Position numbers and translations under genes: made by a program. Shown piece after piece: positions 44,386-56,127 of a stretch of DNA of 64,000 nucleotides. The notes beneath the pieces were generated by a model. The model saw nothing but the letters and a program-made list of their open reading frames with translations, had not been told where the DNA came from and ran no database searches. Each line of letters opens with the position of its first letter. Position 1 is the first letter of the stretch. The DNA is from Fidelibacterota bacterium (lineage in GTDB: Bacteria > Pseudomonadota > Alphaproteobacteria > Rhodospirillales > Rhodospirillaceae), in assembly GCA_947475295.1 (NCBI GenBank), contig CANJLF010000009.1, forward strand, positions 39,463-103,462. The letters are read 5' to 3'.

Positions 44386-45212
44386 TCAGGTTTTCGCGCC
44401 GCGGGCTTGGGCGGCCCCAAGGGCGTTTATGACCACATCCCAAATGTGGCGGTTTGGCGCGCACAGAATGCTGACTTGGTCCTTCTGGGCAGGCGCATAG
44501 GGCAGTCCCGAGCGCATACAGTTGTATCCGCCGGCTTCCTGGTGAATCAGCGTACCGGCGGCGTGATCCCAGGGCTTCAAACGCCGGAAGCTCAAGACCT
44601 GCAAGCGCCCGTCGGTCAGAGACCAATAGTCGTGGGCAGCGCTGCCAAGACGCATAACCCGCGCGAACTTGCCTTTGAGATCACCCATCTCGCGGTCGTA
44701 AAGTCCGGCGTTCATGTCCGACAAATTGTTGCTCGCAAGGGGCGGCTGGCGCACACGCGTGAGGCTTGACCCCTCTTCCAGCCAGGCCCCGGCCCCCTTC
44801 TCCGCCCAGAGAGTCCGATTGGCGACGGGATCGTGAATCCAGCCCATCAAGGTTTCGCCCCGGCGCACCAAGGCAATCATCACGGCAAACCGCGCACTGC
44901 CGTTGACGAAGTTGGCGGTGCCGTCGATGGGATCGATGATCCAAACCGGATCGTCACCGGCCAGATGACGCAGCACGCCGGCATCGGCGGAGGCGGCCTC
45001 TTCCCCGATGACCTTTGACCCCGGCAACAAGCCGGACAGGATCGGCGTCAAGGCGTGCTCACTCTCAATGTCGGCGACGGTCACTAGATCGGTGGGACCC
45101 GTCTTCGTGCGCACATCATCGTCGGCGAGTTTTTTGTAGCGCGGCAGGATATAGGTTTCGGCGACGTCGCGCATGGCGGCGATGGTCGCGGCACCCAGCC
45201 CGCCCGGATACT

Positions 45213-45216
<4 letters not shown>
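44386..45216 (-). CDS. Inositol monophosphatase-family phosphatase
   Basis: 276 residues with the lithium-sensitive phosphatase motifs: VIGEEAAS, WIIDPIDGTANFVNG and KPWDHAAGTLIHQEAGG. It could act on inositol phosphate, histidinol phosphate or PAP; the sequence does not decide. Its ATG overlaps the hflX stop (ATGA), so it is translated with hflX. Confidence 0.92.
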
Positions 45217-46541
<1,325 letters not shown>

Positions 46542-46570
46542 ACTATGGTGCCGGGTCGGAAGTACTGGCC

Positions 46571-46837
46571 CTATGGGGCCGCTTCTTCTTTCCCGCCTGC
46601 CTCGTCTTTGGGTTCAAACAGCTGAACCGGCGCGGACGGCATGACCGTCGAAATCGCATGCTTGTAGACCAGCTGGGTGTGACCGTCGCGCCGCAGCAGC
46701 ATGGAAAAATTATCAAACCAAGTGACAATCCCCTGCAGCTTGACGCCGTTGACCAGGAATACGGTCACCGGGGTTTTATGCTTGCGGATGGCGTTGAGGA
46801 ACACGTCCTGGACGTTTTGGGCTTTTTCGGCGGACAT
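46571..46837 (-). CDS. hfq: RNA chaperone Hfq
   Basis: 88 residues. Sm1 and Sm2 are normal: [20 protein letters not shown] and [10 protein letters not shown] (the Y/F-K-H signature). A short acidic/glycine tail follows. It forms hexamers that pair small RNAs with mRNAs. An A-rich leader lies immediately upstream. Confidence 0.97.
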   Translation of the reverse strand: MSAEKAQNVQDVFLNAIRKHKTPVTVFLVNGVKLQGIVTWFDNFSMLLRRDGHTQLVYKHAISTVMPSAPVQLFEPKDEAGGKEEAAP

Positions 46838-46850
46838 CGGCGTGGCACCT

Positions 46851-46898
46851 GTTCTTCTTTGTTGTTTTTTCTTTATTGTTTTCTTTGTTGTTTTTTAG
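46851..46898 (-). promoter_or_regulatory. A-rich hfq leader with ARN/AAN triplets
   Basis: On the transcribed strand, from 13 to about 60 bases before the hfq ATG, the sequence is almost a continuous string of AAC, AAA, GAA and AAT triplets, which is the binding pattern of the Hfq distal face (A-purine-any). Known hfq mRNAs are autoregulated through their leaders, so this is a candidate Hfq site. Confidence 0.55.
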
Positions 46899-47010
46899 GC
46901 TGTCTCGCCCCGTTTGGGCCGCGGGCTCCCCGAGAGGGATTCCACCCCTAATTTCTAGAATTTTTCTATGAAAGGGGTCAACCGCGTATCGGGTCCTCCC
47001 CTCATGTAAG

Positions 47011-47670
47011 TTATAAGCTTGCGCGCACAAGACCCGCCAATGCCGCGCAATCCGCCACGGCGTAATCGGGCAATTCTGTTACACCGTGGGGCGGTTCGCC
47101 TACATATATGGTGCTGCACCCGGCGGCTCGGCCGCAGGTTACGTCGATGGGTGCATCGCCGACGAACCAAACCTCGGGCCCCGCCGGTATGCCGCTTTGC
47201 AGCAACGCGAGATGGACGGGATCGGGCGCGGGCTTGTCGCGGGCGGCATCTTGAGCGCCCACCAGTCGCCCGAATAACCCTGTCCATCCCAGGTGATCGG
47301 CCTCGGCGCGCAGATATTTTCCGGTCTTGTTGCTGACCACGCCGAGGTAAAGCCCGGATTTAGCGGAGTCCTTCAGCATCGCCTCGGCGCCAGCGGCGGC
47401 CACAAGCACATCCAGATGAACCTCTTCAAATGCGCGGTAAAAGATCTCGCGTGCTTCTTCCCAGCGGTCGCCGAACAGGCCGGGGAACACGTCGCGCAAG
47501 GATCCGGCCACCCGCTGCCTGACTTCCGCGGGAGTCCACGGCTTATGGCCCATGGCTTCGAGGGTGATGTTGGTGGCGCGGCCAATACACGGCCAAGTGT
47601 CGACCAGGGTGTTGTCCCAGTCAAACAGAAGCGCGCGGGGCCGCGTGAGTTTTTTCCGCTCCTCAGGCAT
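47011..47670 (-). CDS. HAD-family phosphatase (Gph-like)
   Basis: 219 residues. HAD motifs: I in LLFDWDNTLVDT, II in VVSNKTGK, III in DKPAPDPV, IV in FVGDAPIDVTCG. A helical cap lies between I and II. Likely a phosphoglycolate-type phosphatase. Its start overlaps the end of the transaminase gene by 8 bp. Confidence 0.92.
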   Translation of the reverse strand: MPEERKKLTRPRALLFDWDNTLVDTWPCIGRATNITLEAMGHKPWTPAEVRQRVAGSLRDVFPGLFGDRWEEAREIFYRAFEEVHLDVLVAAAGAEAMLKDSAKSGLYLGVVSNKTGKYLRAEADHLGWTGLFGRLVGAQDAARDKPAPDPVHLALLQSGIPAGPEVWFVGDAPIDVTCGRAAGCSTIYVGEPPHGVTELPDYAVADCAALAGLVRASL

Positions 47671-48535
47671 TCCAGGCCGCGTCCGTCAGACCGTCCATAT
47701 AGGCGCGGTAGCGCTGGCGCAGGTCGAGCGCGATGGTGCCGGGCGTGCCGTTGGCCACGGGGCGTTCGTCGATCTGGACCACGGGCATGACAAACGTCGT
47801 CGTGCCGGTGAGGAATACTTCTTTGGCTTTGAGGGCTTCCGTCAGGGTGAAGGGCCGCTCCTCGATTGAATATCCGGCTTTGCGTGCGATCTTTAAGACG
47901 GTAGCGCGCGTGATACCGGCGAGAATCGCGTTGGTCGGGGGGTGTGTCACGATGGTCTTGTCCGGAGTTACTATCCAGGCATTGGACGAACTGGCTTCGG
48001 TGACCGTCCCATCGACGTGCAAAAGCGCTTCGAAGGCTTTGGCTTCGCTGGCCGACTGCTTAGCGAGCGCGTTGGGCAGCAAGCCAACAGACTTGATGTC
48101 CACGCGCTCCCAGCGGATATCCGGCAAGGTAATCACCTTTACGCCCGCCTGCGCCACCGTCTCGGAGGGTCCGGCGCCGTGCTTCGCCGTCACCACCAGG
48201 CTCGGCCTGACCTTCGCGGAGGGAAAAGCATGGGCGCGCGGCGCGACGCCGCGATTCACTTGAATATAGACTGTGCCCATTTCCAGGCGGTTTCGCCGCA
48301 CGACCTCTCTCAGAATAAGTGTCAGCGCACCGTCGCTGGCCGGCGATGCCATCTGCAATTCCTTAAGCGAACGATTGAGGCGTTGCATGTGCCCGGCAAG
48401 ATCGACCGGATATCCGTTCCAGATGCACATGACCTCGTAGACGCCGTCGGCGAACTGGTAACCGCGATCCTCGATATGAACGCGCGCCGCCTGCTGCGGG
48501 AGGTAGCGGCCGTTAACGTAAGCAATGTGAGACAT
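47663..48535 (-). CDS. D-amino-acid transaminase-like class IV aminotransferase
   Basis: 290 residues of the PLP fold type IV family. Seen are the YVNGRYLPQQAARVHIEDRG opening, the PLP lysine in VDIKSVGLLPN, TEASSSNAWIV, and the GITRATVLKIA helix near the phosphate. It interconverts D-amino acids and 2-oxo acids, possibly supplying D-glutamate or D-alanine. It lies between ntrX and hfq in the common alphaproteobacterial order. Confidence 0.92.
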   Translation of the reverse strand: MSHIAYVNGRYLPQQAARVHIEDRGYQFADGVYEVMCIWNGYPVDLAGHMQRLNRSLKELQMASPASDGALTLILREVVRRNRLEMGTVYIQVNRGVAPRAHAFPSAKVRPSLVVTAKHGAGPSETVAQAGVKVITLPDIRWERVDIKSVGLLPNALAKQSASEAKAFEALLHVDGTVTEASSSNAWIVTPDKTIVTHPPTNAILAGITRATVLKIARKAGYSIEERPFTLTEALKAKEVFLTGTTTFVMPVVQIDERPVANGTPGTIALDLRQRYRAYMDGLTDAAWNA

Positions 48536-48563
48536 GGGAGAAAGTCGCTGTCAGAGGAAGGGG

Positions 48564-50006
48564 TCAGATGTGACTGTCGTCGCCATTGCCGTTGCCGTTC
48601 TCGCGGCGGTGGCGGGCGTCCGTGGACACGCCAAGGGACTTGAGCTTGCGATGAAGCGCCGAGCGCTCCATCCCGACAAAATCCGCCGTGCGCGAAATAT
48701 TACCGCCATAACGTACTACCTGGGCCATGAGGTACTCGCGTTCAAACATCTCGCGCGCCTCGCGCAGCGGCAGAATCATGATCTCGTCGGAGCGCTGCAG
48801 TTTCAAGATCTGCGGTGTGTCGTTGTTGATGTCGGCCGGCAGCATGTCGGCGCGGATCGGATCGCTGGCGCTGCCCGGCGCCATGATCAACAGTCCTTCG
48901 ATGACGTTGCGCAACTGGCGGACGTTGCCGGGCCAAGGATAACCCTGCAAAGCAGCGACGGCGTCCTCGCCCAGGACCCGGCGCGGCAATCCGGCAGCGA
49001 CGGCGGCGCGGTCCATAAGATGGCGGATCAGATCGGGAATGTCCTCGCGGCAGTCTTCCAGCGCCGGCACCAGCACCGGCACGACACTCAGCCGGTAGAA
49101 CAGTTCCTCGCGGAACAGACCCTTCTTGATCTCGGCACGCAGATCGCGGTTGGTGGTGGCGATAACACGCACGTCGATATCCACCGCGGTTTGGCCGGTG
49201 ATCCGCTCGACGCGCTGATCCTGCAGGATGCGAATGATGCTGCTTTGCGTCGCCAAAGGCATGTCGGCGACTTCGTCCAACATCAGCGTGCCGCCGTCGG
49301 CGCGTTCCAGAAGACCCAAGGGACCGTCGGCGCCCGCGTGGGGCGGCCCGAACAGAATTTCATTCATGCGGTCCGGATGCAGCGACGCGCAATTGACAAC
49401 AACGAAGGGACTGCGCGCACGGGGCGAACTCATATGAATCTGACGCGCGACGACTTCCTTACCGGACCCGGCAGGTCCGTTGATCAGCACGCGGCTGCCG
49501 GTGGGGCCGACGCGTTCGATGGTGCGGCGCAAGGAGACAATGGCGGGACACGTGCCGATAAGCACGTCGGGTTCCCCTGCTCGGCTTTTCAGCTCTAGAT
49601 TTTCGCGCTTCAGGCGCGCGGCTTCCAGCGCGCGGCCCAACACCAAAAGCAGGCGATCAGCTTCAAAGGGCTTTTCGATGAAATCGTAAGCGCCCTGCTT
49701 GATGGCTTCGACGGCGGTGGCAATAGTGCCGTGGCCCGAGATCATCACCACCGGCACGCCCGGACGCATGGCTTTGATCCCCGCCAGCACCTGCAATCCG
49801 TCAAGCTTGCTGTTCTCAAGCCAGATATCGAGAATGACCGCCGAGGGCGCACGCATCTTGACCTGCTCAAGCGCCTGCTCGCTCGACGCCGCGTCGCGGG
49901 TGGCGTAGCCCTCGTCCTGCAGAATCCCGGCGACGGCGGTGCGGATGTCGGCTTCGTCATCGACAATTAGGATATCGGCCAGCGATGCAATCGGACTTTG
50001 AACCAT
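48564..50006 (-). CDS. ntrX: Nitrogen-regulation response regulator NtrX
   Basis: 480 residues. The receiver domain has phosphoacceptor D60 (VILDIWLENS). The AAA+ domain has Walker A NGPAGSGKE (about 176-184) and Walker B LMLDEVADM (241-249). The C-terminal Fis-type HTH reads NISRTADFVGMERSALHRKL. The sigma-54 contact loop GAFTGA, expected near residue 225, is absent; the segment reads GPPHAGADG. Such NtrX proteins may act without sigma-54. Partner kinase is NtrY, 5 bp upstream. Confidence 0.95.
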   Translation of the reverse strand: MVQSPIASLADILIVDDEADIRTAVAGILQDEGYATRDAASSEQALEQVKMRAPSAVILDIWLENSKLDGLQVLAGIKAMRPGVPVVMISGHGTIATAVEAIKQGAYDFIEKPFEADRLLLVLGRALEAARLKRENLELKSRAGEPDVLIGTCPAIVSLRRTIERVGPTGSRVLINGPAGSGKEVVARQIHMSSPRARSPFVVVNCASLHPDRMNEILFGPPHAGADGPLGLLERADGGTLMLDEVADMPLATQSSIIRILQDQRVERITGQTAVDIDVRVIATTNRDLRAEIKKGLFREELFYRLSVVPVLVPALEDCREDIPDLIRHLMDRAAVAAGLPRRVLGEDAVAALQGYPWPGNVRQLRNVIEGLLIMAPGSASDPIRADMLPADINNDTPQILKLQRSDEIMILPLREAREMFEREYLMAQVVRYGGNISRTADFVGMERSALHRKLKSLGVSTDARHRRENGNGNGDDSHI

Positions 50007-50011
50007 AAATG

Positions 50012-52357
50012 TTATTCTCCGGCCTGACGGCTGGGGCTGGGCGGAAGCGCGCTCGCGTTGCTCGCTCCATCAGCGCCGTCGACGGCCAAGGTGGCAGGGA
50101 AATGCAGCGTAACTTGGGCACCGACGGAGACTTCGCCCGGCGGCGCCGGCGAGTCTTCCAGCGTCACGTCGCCGCCGTGATCCTCCAGAATTTTTTTGAC
50201 GATGGCGAGACCGAGCCCCGTGCCCTTGGCGCGGGTGGTGACGTAAGGCTCCGTCAGGCGTTCACGTTCGGAATGCGGCAGACCGACGCCGTTGTCGATG
50301 ACCCGAATCGCTGTGGCGCCGCCGGCTTGATCCAACCGCACGACAATCCGACCCTCGCCTTTTTTGCCAGAGCCCACGCCGACGGGACCGAAGCGCGCAT
50401 CGACCGCCTCAACGGCGTTTTTCAGGACGTTTGTGAGCGCCTGGCCGACCTGGCGCGCATCGCAGCGCAGACGGTGGGCTCCCTCGGGTAACTCCGTGGT
50501 GAAAGAGATATGCGGATAGGCGTGGCGCTGCAGCATGACCGCGTCGCGGATGACGGCGCCAAGATCGGCCGATTTCAGCACCGCACTGGGCAAACGCGCG
50601 AAGGCCGAAAACTCGTCAACCATGTGGCCGATGTCGCCGACATGGCGGATGATGGTATCGGTGCATTGGGCAAACAGGCCGGAATCGTCGGCCAACTTGT
50701 CGAGATATTTCCGTTTTAAGCGCTCGGCCGAAAGCTGGATCGGCGTCAGCGGATTCTTGATTTCATGGGCGATGCGGCGCGCAACGTCGGCCCAGGCGGC
50801 TTTGCGCTGCGCCGACTGCAGAGCCGTGATGTCGTCGAACGTCAGAACGTAGCCGACGACCTCGTCGCCGACTTGCTCGACCGAAAGCCGCGCGAGGAAG
50901 GTTTTTTGCGTGCTGCCTTCAATAATCTGCACTTCCTGCTGGACGATTTTTTGCGGCGACTGGCGCGCGTCCGCCATAAGCCGCGCGAATTCCGGGACGG
51001 ACTCCGCGAGAGGCTTTCCAATGGCTTTGCTCAGGTCGACGCCCAGCAGCACGACGGCCGAACGGTTAGGCAGCGTGACGTTGCCTTTGGGATCGAGCCC
51101 AATGACACCGGCGCTCACGCCGGCCAGCACGGTTTCGGTAAAGCGGCGGCGTTCATCCAATTGCGCATTGGTATCGCGGAGTGCGGTCTGCTGCTCGCCG
51201 AGGCGTTTTGTCATGCGGTTGAAGGCGCGGCCAAGATACGCCAGCTCGTCGCCGGACTCGGCTTCCTGCACGCGCACGGCAAGATCGCCGCCGCGCACGC
51301 GCTCGGCGGCATTGATCAGCTCGATGATCGGTTTGGCCAAGCGTGTCGCCAAGGCCAGTCCGAACCACACCGCGACCAACAAGAGCAACAGCGCGACCAC
51401 GCCGAACAGCATTGTGAAGGTGACCTCCAGCTCGGAGCGCTCGCCTTCAAGCCGCAAATATTCCGATACCGCTTCTTCGGTGCGCGAGAGCCGTCCCAAC
51501 ACGCTGGCATCGACGAAACGGCCGACCAGCAGATAGGCCGCGGGATAGGATTCCAATTTCACCAGCGCGCGCACGCGGTCAGAGCTTTGGCCGGTCAACA
51601 CCGCAACTTGCCCGATGTTGGCGGTGGCGAGGGCCTGGAAAGGCACCTGCTCACCGGTCTGCAGGGCGAAGGTGTAGCCGGCCTTGGCGATCACTTTCAG
51701 GTCTGAGGTGAAAATCACCGCTTCAGTCAGTCCGCGAAAGGCGGCTTGCGAGGACAAGAATGTATCCCTGAGCTGCGGATCACCGCTGCTGAGCCGCGGC
51801 CATTGGCGGTTGACATCGTTGGCGACGGCTAGCGCGTCGGCCTTGATGGCCTGCTGGTGTTCGACAAGATAGGCGCGCGCGATAGAGGCGGACTCAGTCA
51901 CTGCGGTCTTCACACGGTCGCCGAACCAGGCTTGGAAGCCGAAGGTAAAGAACAGCGTCGAGAACACGGCGATGAGAATCGTCGGCGTCATGGCGATTAC
52001 GCCGAACAGCAATACGAGGCGAATATGCAGACGCGAGCCCATGGTGCCGGCCCGGTGAGCCCGCCACAAACGGAAAAGCCGCGTCGCCACCAGTAACGTC
52101 AGCCCCAGCACGATCAGAAGATCGATATTAAGTAGAACCAATGTCGCTGTGGAATTGGGAGCTTTGGAGCCCCAGCCGGACATCGAGATATAGGTTGCGA
52201 CACCCGAGGCCAGCGCCGCCGCCGTCAATAGAATCGCCAGCGTGTCGGCGATATTCATGTGCTGCAGCCGCACGAGGATGCGCGCCCGCAAGGATCTGCG
52301 TGGTGCTGGTGGATAATCCTCCACATCCGCCGTAAGGCCGACGATGTCAGAGTTCAT
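50012..52357 (-). CDS. ntrY: Sensor histidine kinase NtrY
   Basis: 781 residues. Membrane segments lie about 38-58, 72-94, 112-140 and 314-336, with a periplasmic loop of about 170 residues between the last two. HAMP (about 335-390) and PAS (about 400-510) come next, then the HisKA H-box with H531 in RRIAHEIKNPLTPIQLS and the ATPase G boxes (VIDNGVGLP, GTGLGLAIVKK). It phosphorylates NtrX. It starts 14 bp after ntrC. Confidence 0.96.
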   Translation of the reverse strand: MNSDIVGLTADVEDYPPAPRRSLRARILVRLQHMNIADTLAILLTAAALASGVATYISMSGWGSKAPNSTATLVLLNIDLLIVLGLTLLVATRLFRLWRAHRAGTMGSRLHIRLVLLFGVIAMTPTILIAVFSTLFFTFGFQAWFGDRVKTAVTESASIARAYLVEHQQAIKADALAVANDVNRQWPRLSSGDPQLRDTFLSSQAAFRGLTEAVIFTSDLKVIAKAGYTFALQTGEQVPFQALATANIGQVAVLTGQSSDRVRALVKLESYPAAYLLVGRFVDASVLGRLSRTEEAVSEYLRLEGERSELEVTFTMLFGVVALLLLLVAVWFGLALATRLAKPIIELINAAERVRGGDLAVRVQEAESGDELAYLGRAFNRMTKRLGEQQTALRDTNAQLDERRRFTETVLAGVSAGVIGLDPKGNVTLPNRSAVVLLGVDLSKAIGKPLAESVPEFARLMADARQSPQKIVQQEVQIIEGSTQKTFLARLSVEQVGDEVVGYVLTFDDITALQSAQRKAAWADVARRIAHEIKNPLTPIQLSAERLKRKYLDKLADDSGLFAQCTDTIIRHVGDIGHMVDEFSAFARLPSAVLKSADLGAVIRDAVMLQRHAYPHISFTTELPEGAHRLRCDARQVGQALTNVLKNAVEAVDARFGPVGVGSGKKGEGRIVVRLDQAGGATAIRVIDNGVGLPHSERERLTEPYVTTRAKGTGLGLAIVKKILEDHGGDVTLEDSPAPPGEVSVGAQVTLHFPATLAVDGADGASNASALPPSPSRQAGE

Positions 52358-52371
52358 TTATGCTCTATTCC

Positions 52372-53808
52372 TCATTTCGGGCCGCGCATGACGCCGATAT
52401 CCAACTCGCGGATTTTCTTGCGCAAAGTATTGCGGTTGAGGCCAAGGACTTCGGCCGCCTTCACCTGATTGCCGCGCGTGGCGACCAAGGTGAGTGTAAT
52501 CAAGGGCCGCTCCAGTTCGCGTAAGACCCGGTCGTAAAGCCCGCGCGGCGGCAGCGCGCCGTTGTGGCCGTCAAAATAGTCGCGCAGATGACGCTCGATC
52601 GTGCCGCTCAAGGTCGCGGGCTCGGCGTCGTCGGTGATTTGCGCGGCGTTGGCGCCGGCCAGTTCCATCTCGACGACGTCGACGCCGATGACCGGCTCGT
52701 TATAAAGCGCGACCATGCGCTTCATCATGTTTTCCAGCTCGCGCACGTTGCCGGGCCAGCGGTGATTTTTCAGGCGCTCTATGGCCGCCGGCTCCAAAGC
52801 CTTGGACGGCAGTCCTTCGCCGATGCCTTGCGTGAGGAAGTGGCTGATGAGCTCCGGGATATCTTCCAGACGCTGGCGCAGGGGCGGAATTCGGATCGGC
52901 ACCACGTTCAAGCGGTAGTACAAGTCCTCGCGGAACATGCCGAGCTTGATGAGCTGCGTAAGGTCGCGGTGCGTGGCCGCGACGATGCGCACGTTGGACT
53001 TGATCGGCGTGCGGCCACCGACGCTGGTGTACTTGCCGTCCTGCAGCACGCGCAGCAACCGGGTTTGGGCTTCCGGCGGCATATCGCCGATTTCGTCCAG
53101 AAACAGCGTGCCGCCTTCGGCCTGCTCGAAGCGGCCGGACGCGCGACTCATGGCGCCGGTGAAAGAGCCCTTCTCGTGACCAAACAGTTCGCTCTCGATC
53201 AGCTCGCGCGGAATCGCCGCCATGTTGACGGCGACGAAGGGTCCGCCGCGGCGGCGGCCGAAATCATGCAGCGCGCGCGCCACCAGTTCCTTGCCAGTGC
53301 CGGACTCGCCGGTGATCATCACGGTTAAGTCGGTGTTCATCAACCGGGCGACGGCGCGGTAAATATCCTGCATGGCCGGCGAACGTCCGACAATCGGCAA
53401 GCGTTCCGTCGCGATGTCGTTGGCCGGAGCCTGCGCACTGGGCTGCATCGCAAGCGCCCGATTGACGACGGCGACCAGTTCACCGAGATCGAAGGGCTTG
53501 GGCAGATATTCAAAGGCGCCGCGCTCGGCGGCTTTGATGGCCGTCAGCAGCGTGTTTTGCGCGCTCATGACGATGACGCGCAGTTCGGGCCGAAGTTTTT
53601 TGATGCGCGGGATCAGATCCAGCCCGTTCTCGTCGGGCATGATGACATCGGTGATCACCAAATCGCCGTCGCCGTCGGAGACCCAGCGCCACAGCGTCGC
53701 GGCATTTCCGGTCGTGCGCACGTCGTAGCCGGCACGGCCCAAGGCCTGAGTCAGCACTGTACGGATTCCGTGGTCGTCATCGGCGACCAGAACAGTGGCG
53801 GTACCCAT
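52372..53808 (-). CDS. ntrC: Nitrogen-regulation response regulator NtrC
   Basis: 478 residues. Receiver with D54 ([12 protein letters not shown]), the same position as in enteric NtrC. AAA+ domain with Walker [10 protein letters not shown], intact sigma-54 loop GSFTGA in [11 protein letters not shown], and Walker [14 protein letters not shown]-terminal [23 protein letters not shown]. It activates sigma-54 promoters under nitrogen limitation. Coupled to ntrB by TGATG. Confidence 0.97.
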   Translation of the reverse strand: MGTATVLVADDDHGIRTVLTQALGRAGYDVRTTGNAATLWRWVSDGDGDLVITDVIMPDENGLDLIPRIKKLRPELRVIVMSAQNTLLTAIKAAERGAFEYLPKPFDLGELVAVVNRALAMQPSAQAPANDIATERLPIVGRSPAMQDIYRAVARLMNTDLTVMITGESGTGKELVARALHDFGRRRGGPFVAVNMAAIPRELIESELFGHEKGSFTGAMSRASGRFEQAEGGTLFLDEIGDMPPEAQTRLLRVLQDGKYTSVGGRTPIKSNVRIVAATHRDLTQLIKLGMFREDLYYRLNVVPIRIPPLRQRLEDIPELISHFLTQGIGEGLPSKALEPAAIERLKNHRWPGNVRELENMMKRMVALYNEPVIGVDVVEMELAGANAAQITDDAEPATLSGTIERHLRDYFDGHNGALPPRGLYDRVLRELERPLITLTLVATRGNQVKAAEVLGLNRNTLRKKIRELDIGVMRGPK

Positions 53809-54932
53809 CAGCTTTCCCCTAACACGATCGGCAGCATGATCTTGAAGACCGTGCGCGCATGAGAACTCTCAAACTCAATAATGCCGCCGTGGTCGCTGAT
53901 AATCTTGGCCACCAATGCCAATCCCAGGCCGCTGCCTTTAGGCTTGGTTGTGACGAAGGGATCAAACAAATAGGGACGCAAGTCCTCAGGGATGCCGGGA
54001 CCGTTGTCCTGCACGGTCACGACCAACGGCAACTGGATACGACCGCTCGCGCCCGAGACCGCGACGCGCACGCCGGGTTGGAACGAGGTCGACAGAATAA
54101 TCTCGCCGCCTTTGGAGGGCGCCGCCTCGGCGGCATTTTTAATCAGATTGAGGAACACCTGAACCAGCTGGTCGTGGCTGCCGTGGACCGGCGGCAAAGA
54201 TGGATCATAGCGCTCGATGAATTTGATCGAGGCCGCGAAACCGTTTTCGGCCACGCGGCGCACGCGCTCCAGCACCGCGTGGATGTTTACCGGCGTGCGC
54301 TCCAAGGGACGGTCGTCGGAGAACACTTCCATACGGTTGACCAGTGCGACGATACGGTCGGCTTCGTCGCAGATCAGTTGCGTCAGCTTGCGGTCTTCCT
54401 CGGCGGCGCTTTGGCCGAGCAATTGCGCCGCGCCGCGAATGCCCGACAGCGGATTTTTGACTTCGTGCGCGAGCATCCCCGCCATAGCGGTCATGGAGCG
54501 CGCCGAGTTGCGGTGTTCGAGCTGCTGGCCGATCTTAAGCGCGCGGGTCTGCTCCTGCAGCGAGATCACCACCCAACCCGGCGTGTCGGCAATGGGCGCC
54601 ACATGCACCGACATGTTGCGCACCCCGGTCTTGGGCGTATCGAGCACGACACCGTAGGCCGACATCGGCGCATCTGACGCTGCCGCCTGCTCCACCAAAG
54701 CCAGCAATGGTCCCGTGGGCGGCAGAATGTCGGCCAGCGGTCCACCCACCAGCACCGGCGCGCTGCTTTGGAAAAGCTGCTCGGCGGCGTTGTTGGCGTA
54801 GCGGATGACCTGTGTCTCATCGACCACCAATGTGGCGGCCGGCAATGCGCCCAGTACCGCCTCGGCGCTGAGGACGGAGCCGATGGTTTTGGCCGTGGGA
54901 TCGGGACGGAAAAACGGAATCGTCATGGGCAT
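53808..54932 (-). CDS. ntrB: Nitrogen-regulation histidine kinase NtrB
   Basis: 374 residues, soluble. A PAS domain (about 20-130) is followed by the HisKA H-box [20 protein letters not shown] and the ATPase domain with VQDNGPGIP and [12 protein letters not shown]. It phosphorylates NtrC. ATG 54932 shares a base with the dusB stop (TGATG); the frame is open further upstream, but only within dusB. Confidence 0.96.
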   Translation of the reverse strand: MPMTIPFFRPDPTAKTIGSVLSAEAVLGALPAATLVVDETQVIRYANNAAEQLFQSSAPVLVGGPLADILPPTGPLLALVEQAAASDAPMSAYGVVLDTPKTGVRNMSVHVAPIADTPGWVVISLQEQTRALKIGQQLEHRNSARSMTAMAGMLAHEVKNPLSGIRGAAQLLGQSAAEEDRKLTQLICDEADRIVALVNRMEVFSDDRPLERTPVNIHAVLERVRRVAENGFAASIKFIERYDPSLPPVHGSHDQLVQVFLNLIKNAAEAAPSKGGEIILSTSFQPGVRVAVSGASGRIQLPLVVTVQDNGPGIPEDLRPYLFDPFVTTKPKGSGLGLALVAKIISDHGGIIEFESSHARTVFKIMLPIVLGES

Positions 54933-55939
54933 CAGGCGGCCTCTTTCAACGGTTCCGCCGCAAAGCCGTTCTCGAACAGCCGGACGATGAGGGCTTTGAT
55001 CTTTGCGCAATCCATTTCGGTATTGACCAAAACACGAAAGGCATTGGCGCCGGGAATACCCGCCGCCGACCACGCCAGATGCTTGCGCGCGATGCGGACG
55101 CCGGTGTTGGTGCCGTAATGGGACAACAGTGAGTCGTAGTGCTCCAGTACCACCGCGCAGCGTTCGGCCAACGTCGGCGGCGCGATAATCGCGCCCGTAT
55201 CCAGAAATTGCTGTACCTGCGCCGGGAACCAGGGCTTGCCGAAAGCGCCGCGCCCGATCATCACACCGTCGGCGCCCGACAGACGCAAAAGCGCGGCGGC
55301 GTGTTCCGGCGCAGTGACGTCGCCGTTGCCGATGACCGGCACCTTCACGGCGTCCTTGACCTTGCGGATGAAAGCCCAATCGGCGGTGCCGTTGTAAAGC
55401 TGCTGGCGCGTGCGGCCGTGGACGGTAATGAGTTGTGCGCCCGCCGCCTCGGCGCGTTTGGCCAGGGACGGCGCATTGAGGCTGTCGTGATCCCAGCCCA
55501 TGCGCATCTTGAGTGTGACCGGGATCTTCACGGCTTTGACCACCGCTTCGATGATGCGCGCGGCGCTGTCTTCATCGCGCATCAAGGCCGAGCCCGCCTG
55601 GCTATTGACGACCTTTTTCACCGGGCAGCCCATATTGATGTCGATGAGCGCTGCGCCGCGGTCCTCGTTCATGCGCGCCGCCTCGGCCATGATCTCGGGC
55701 TCGCAGCCGGCCAGCTGCACGGCGAGCGGCGCCTCGTCGGCGCAGTTGGTGCTCATGCGCAGGGTTTCGCCGTGGGCGCGGATCATCTGGGCGCTGGCGA
55801 TCATCTCGGAATAGACCAGCCCGCAGCCGAACCGCTTGGCCAAGCAGCGGAAGGGCCGGTCAGTAACCCCGGACATGGGCGCCAGGAAGACGTTGCCGTC
55901 GATCTGCAAAGGTCCGATACGAACTGCGCCAGGAGCCAT
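54932..55939 (-). CDS. dusB: tRNA-dihydrouridine synthase (NifR3/DusB)
   Basis: 335 residues. FMN-binding TIM barrel with [13 protein letters not shown], the catalytic cysteine in [33 protein letters not shown], and VIGNGDV. It reduces uridine in the tRNA D-loop. It is the first gene of the nifR3-ntrBC-ntrYX operon. Confidence 0.96.
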   Translation of the reverse strand: MAPGAVRIGPLQIDGNVFLAPMSGVTDRPFRCLAKRFGCGLVYSEMIASAQMIRAHGETLRMSTNCADEAPLAVQLAGCEPEIMAEAARMNEDRGAALIDINMGCPVKKVVNSQAGSALMRDEDSAARIIEAVVKAVKIPVTLKMRMGWDHDSLNAPSLAKRAEAAGAQLITVHGRTRQQLYNGTADWAFIRKVKDAVKVPVIGNGDVTAPEHAAALLRLSGADGVMIGRGAFGKPWFPAQVQQFLDTGAIIAPPTLAERCAVVLEHYDSLLSHYGTNTGVRIARKHLAWSAAGIPGANAFRVLVNTEMDCAKIKALIVRLFENGFAAEPLKEAA

Positions 55940-56127
55940 TGTTGCCTAAAGTCACTGCATAAAACTTAGGCATTTGCCCAACAAACGACGCGGAAATCAA
56001 GGCTTTTCGCGGGGTGTGGCACAATCGCACTACATCTTGGCAACACATTAGATTAAAACACAAATTGCGCGGGTGCTCGGGGATTTCTAGGGTGCCTTCC
56101 CGTCCATCAGTTTTTACAAGGGTTTCC

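Noticed and set aside
43271..44500. 409-codon plus-strand frame opposite the DUF3300 gene
   Set aside because: The DUF3300 domain and signal peptide on the minus strand explain the region; the antisense frame is arginine/glycine-rich noise.
46838..46850. Sigma-54 promoter (TGGCAC at 46843) near hfq
   Set aside because: The matching GC of the -12 element is absent at the proper spacing, and the orientation does not fit hfq.
48534..49598. 354-codon plus-strand frame opposite ntrX
   Set aside because: ntrX is unmistakable on the other strand and the antisense product has no recognisable features.
56014..56127. N-terminal extension of IspDF from ATG 56014
   Set aside because: The added residues are unlike IspD, which begins shortly before the AAGRG loop; GTG 56128 has a ribosome site.
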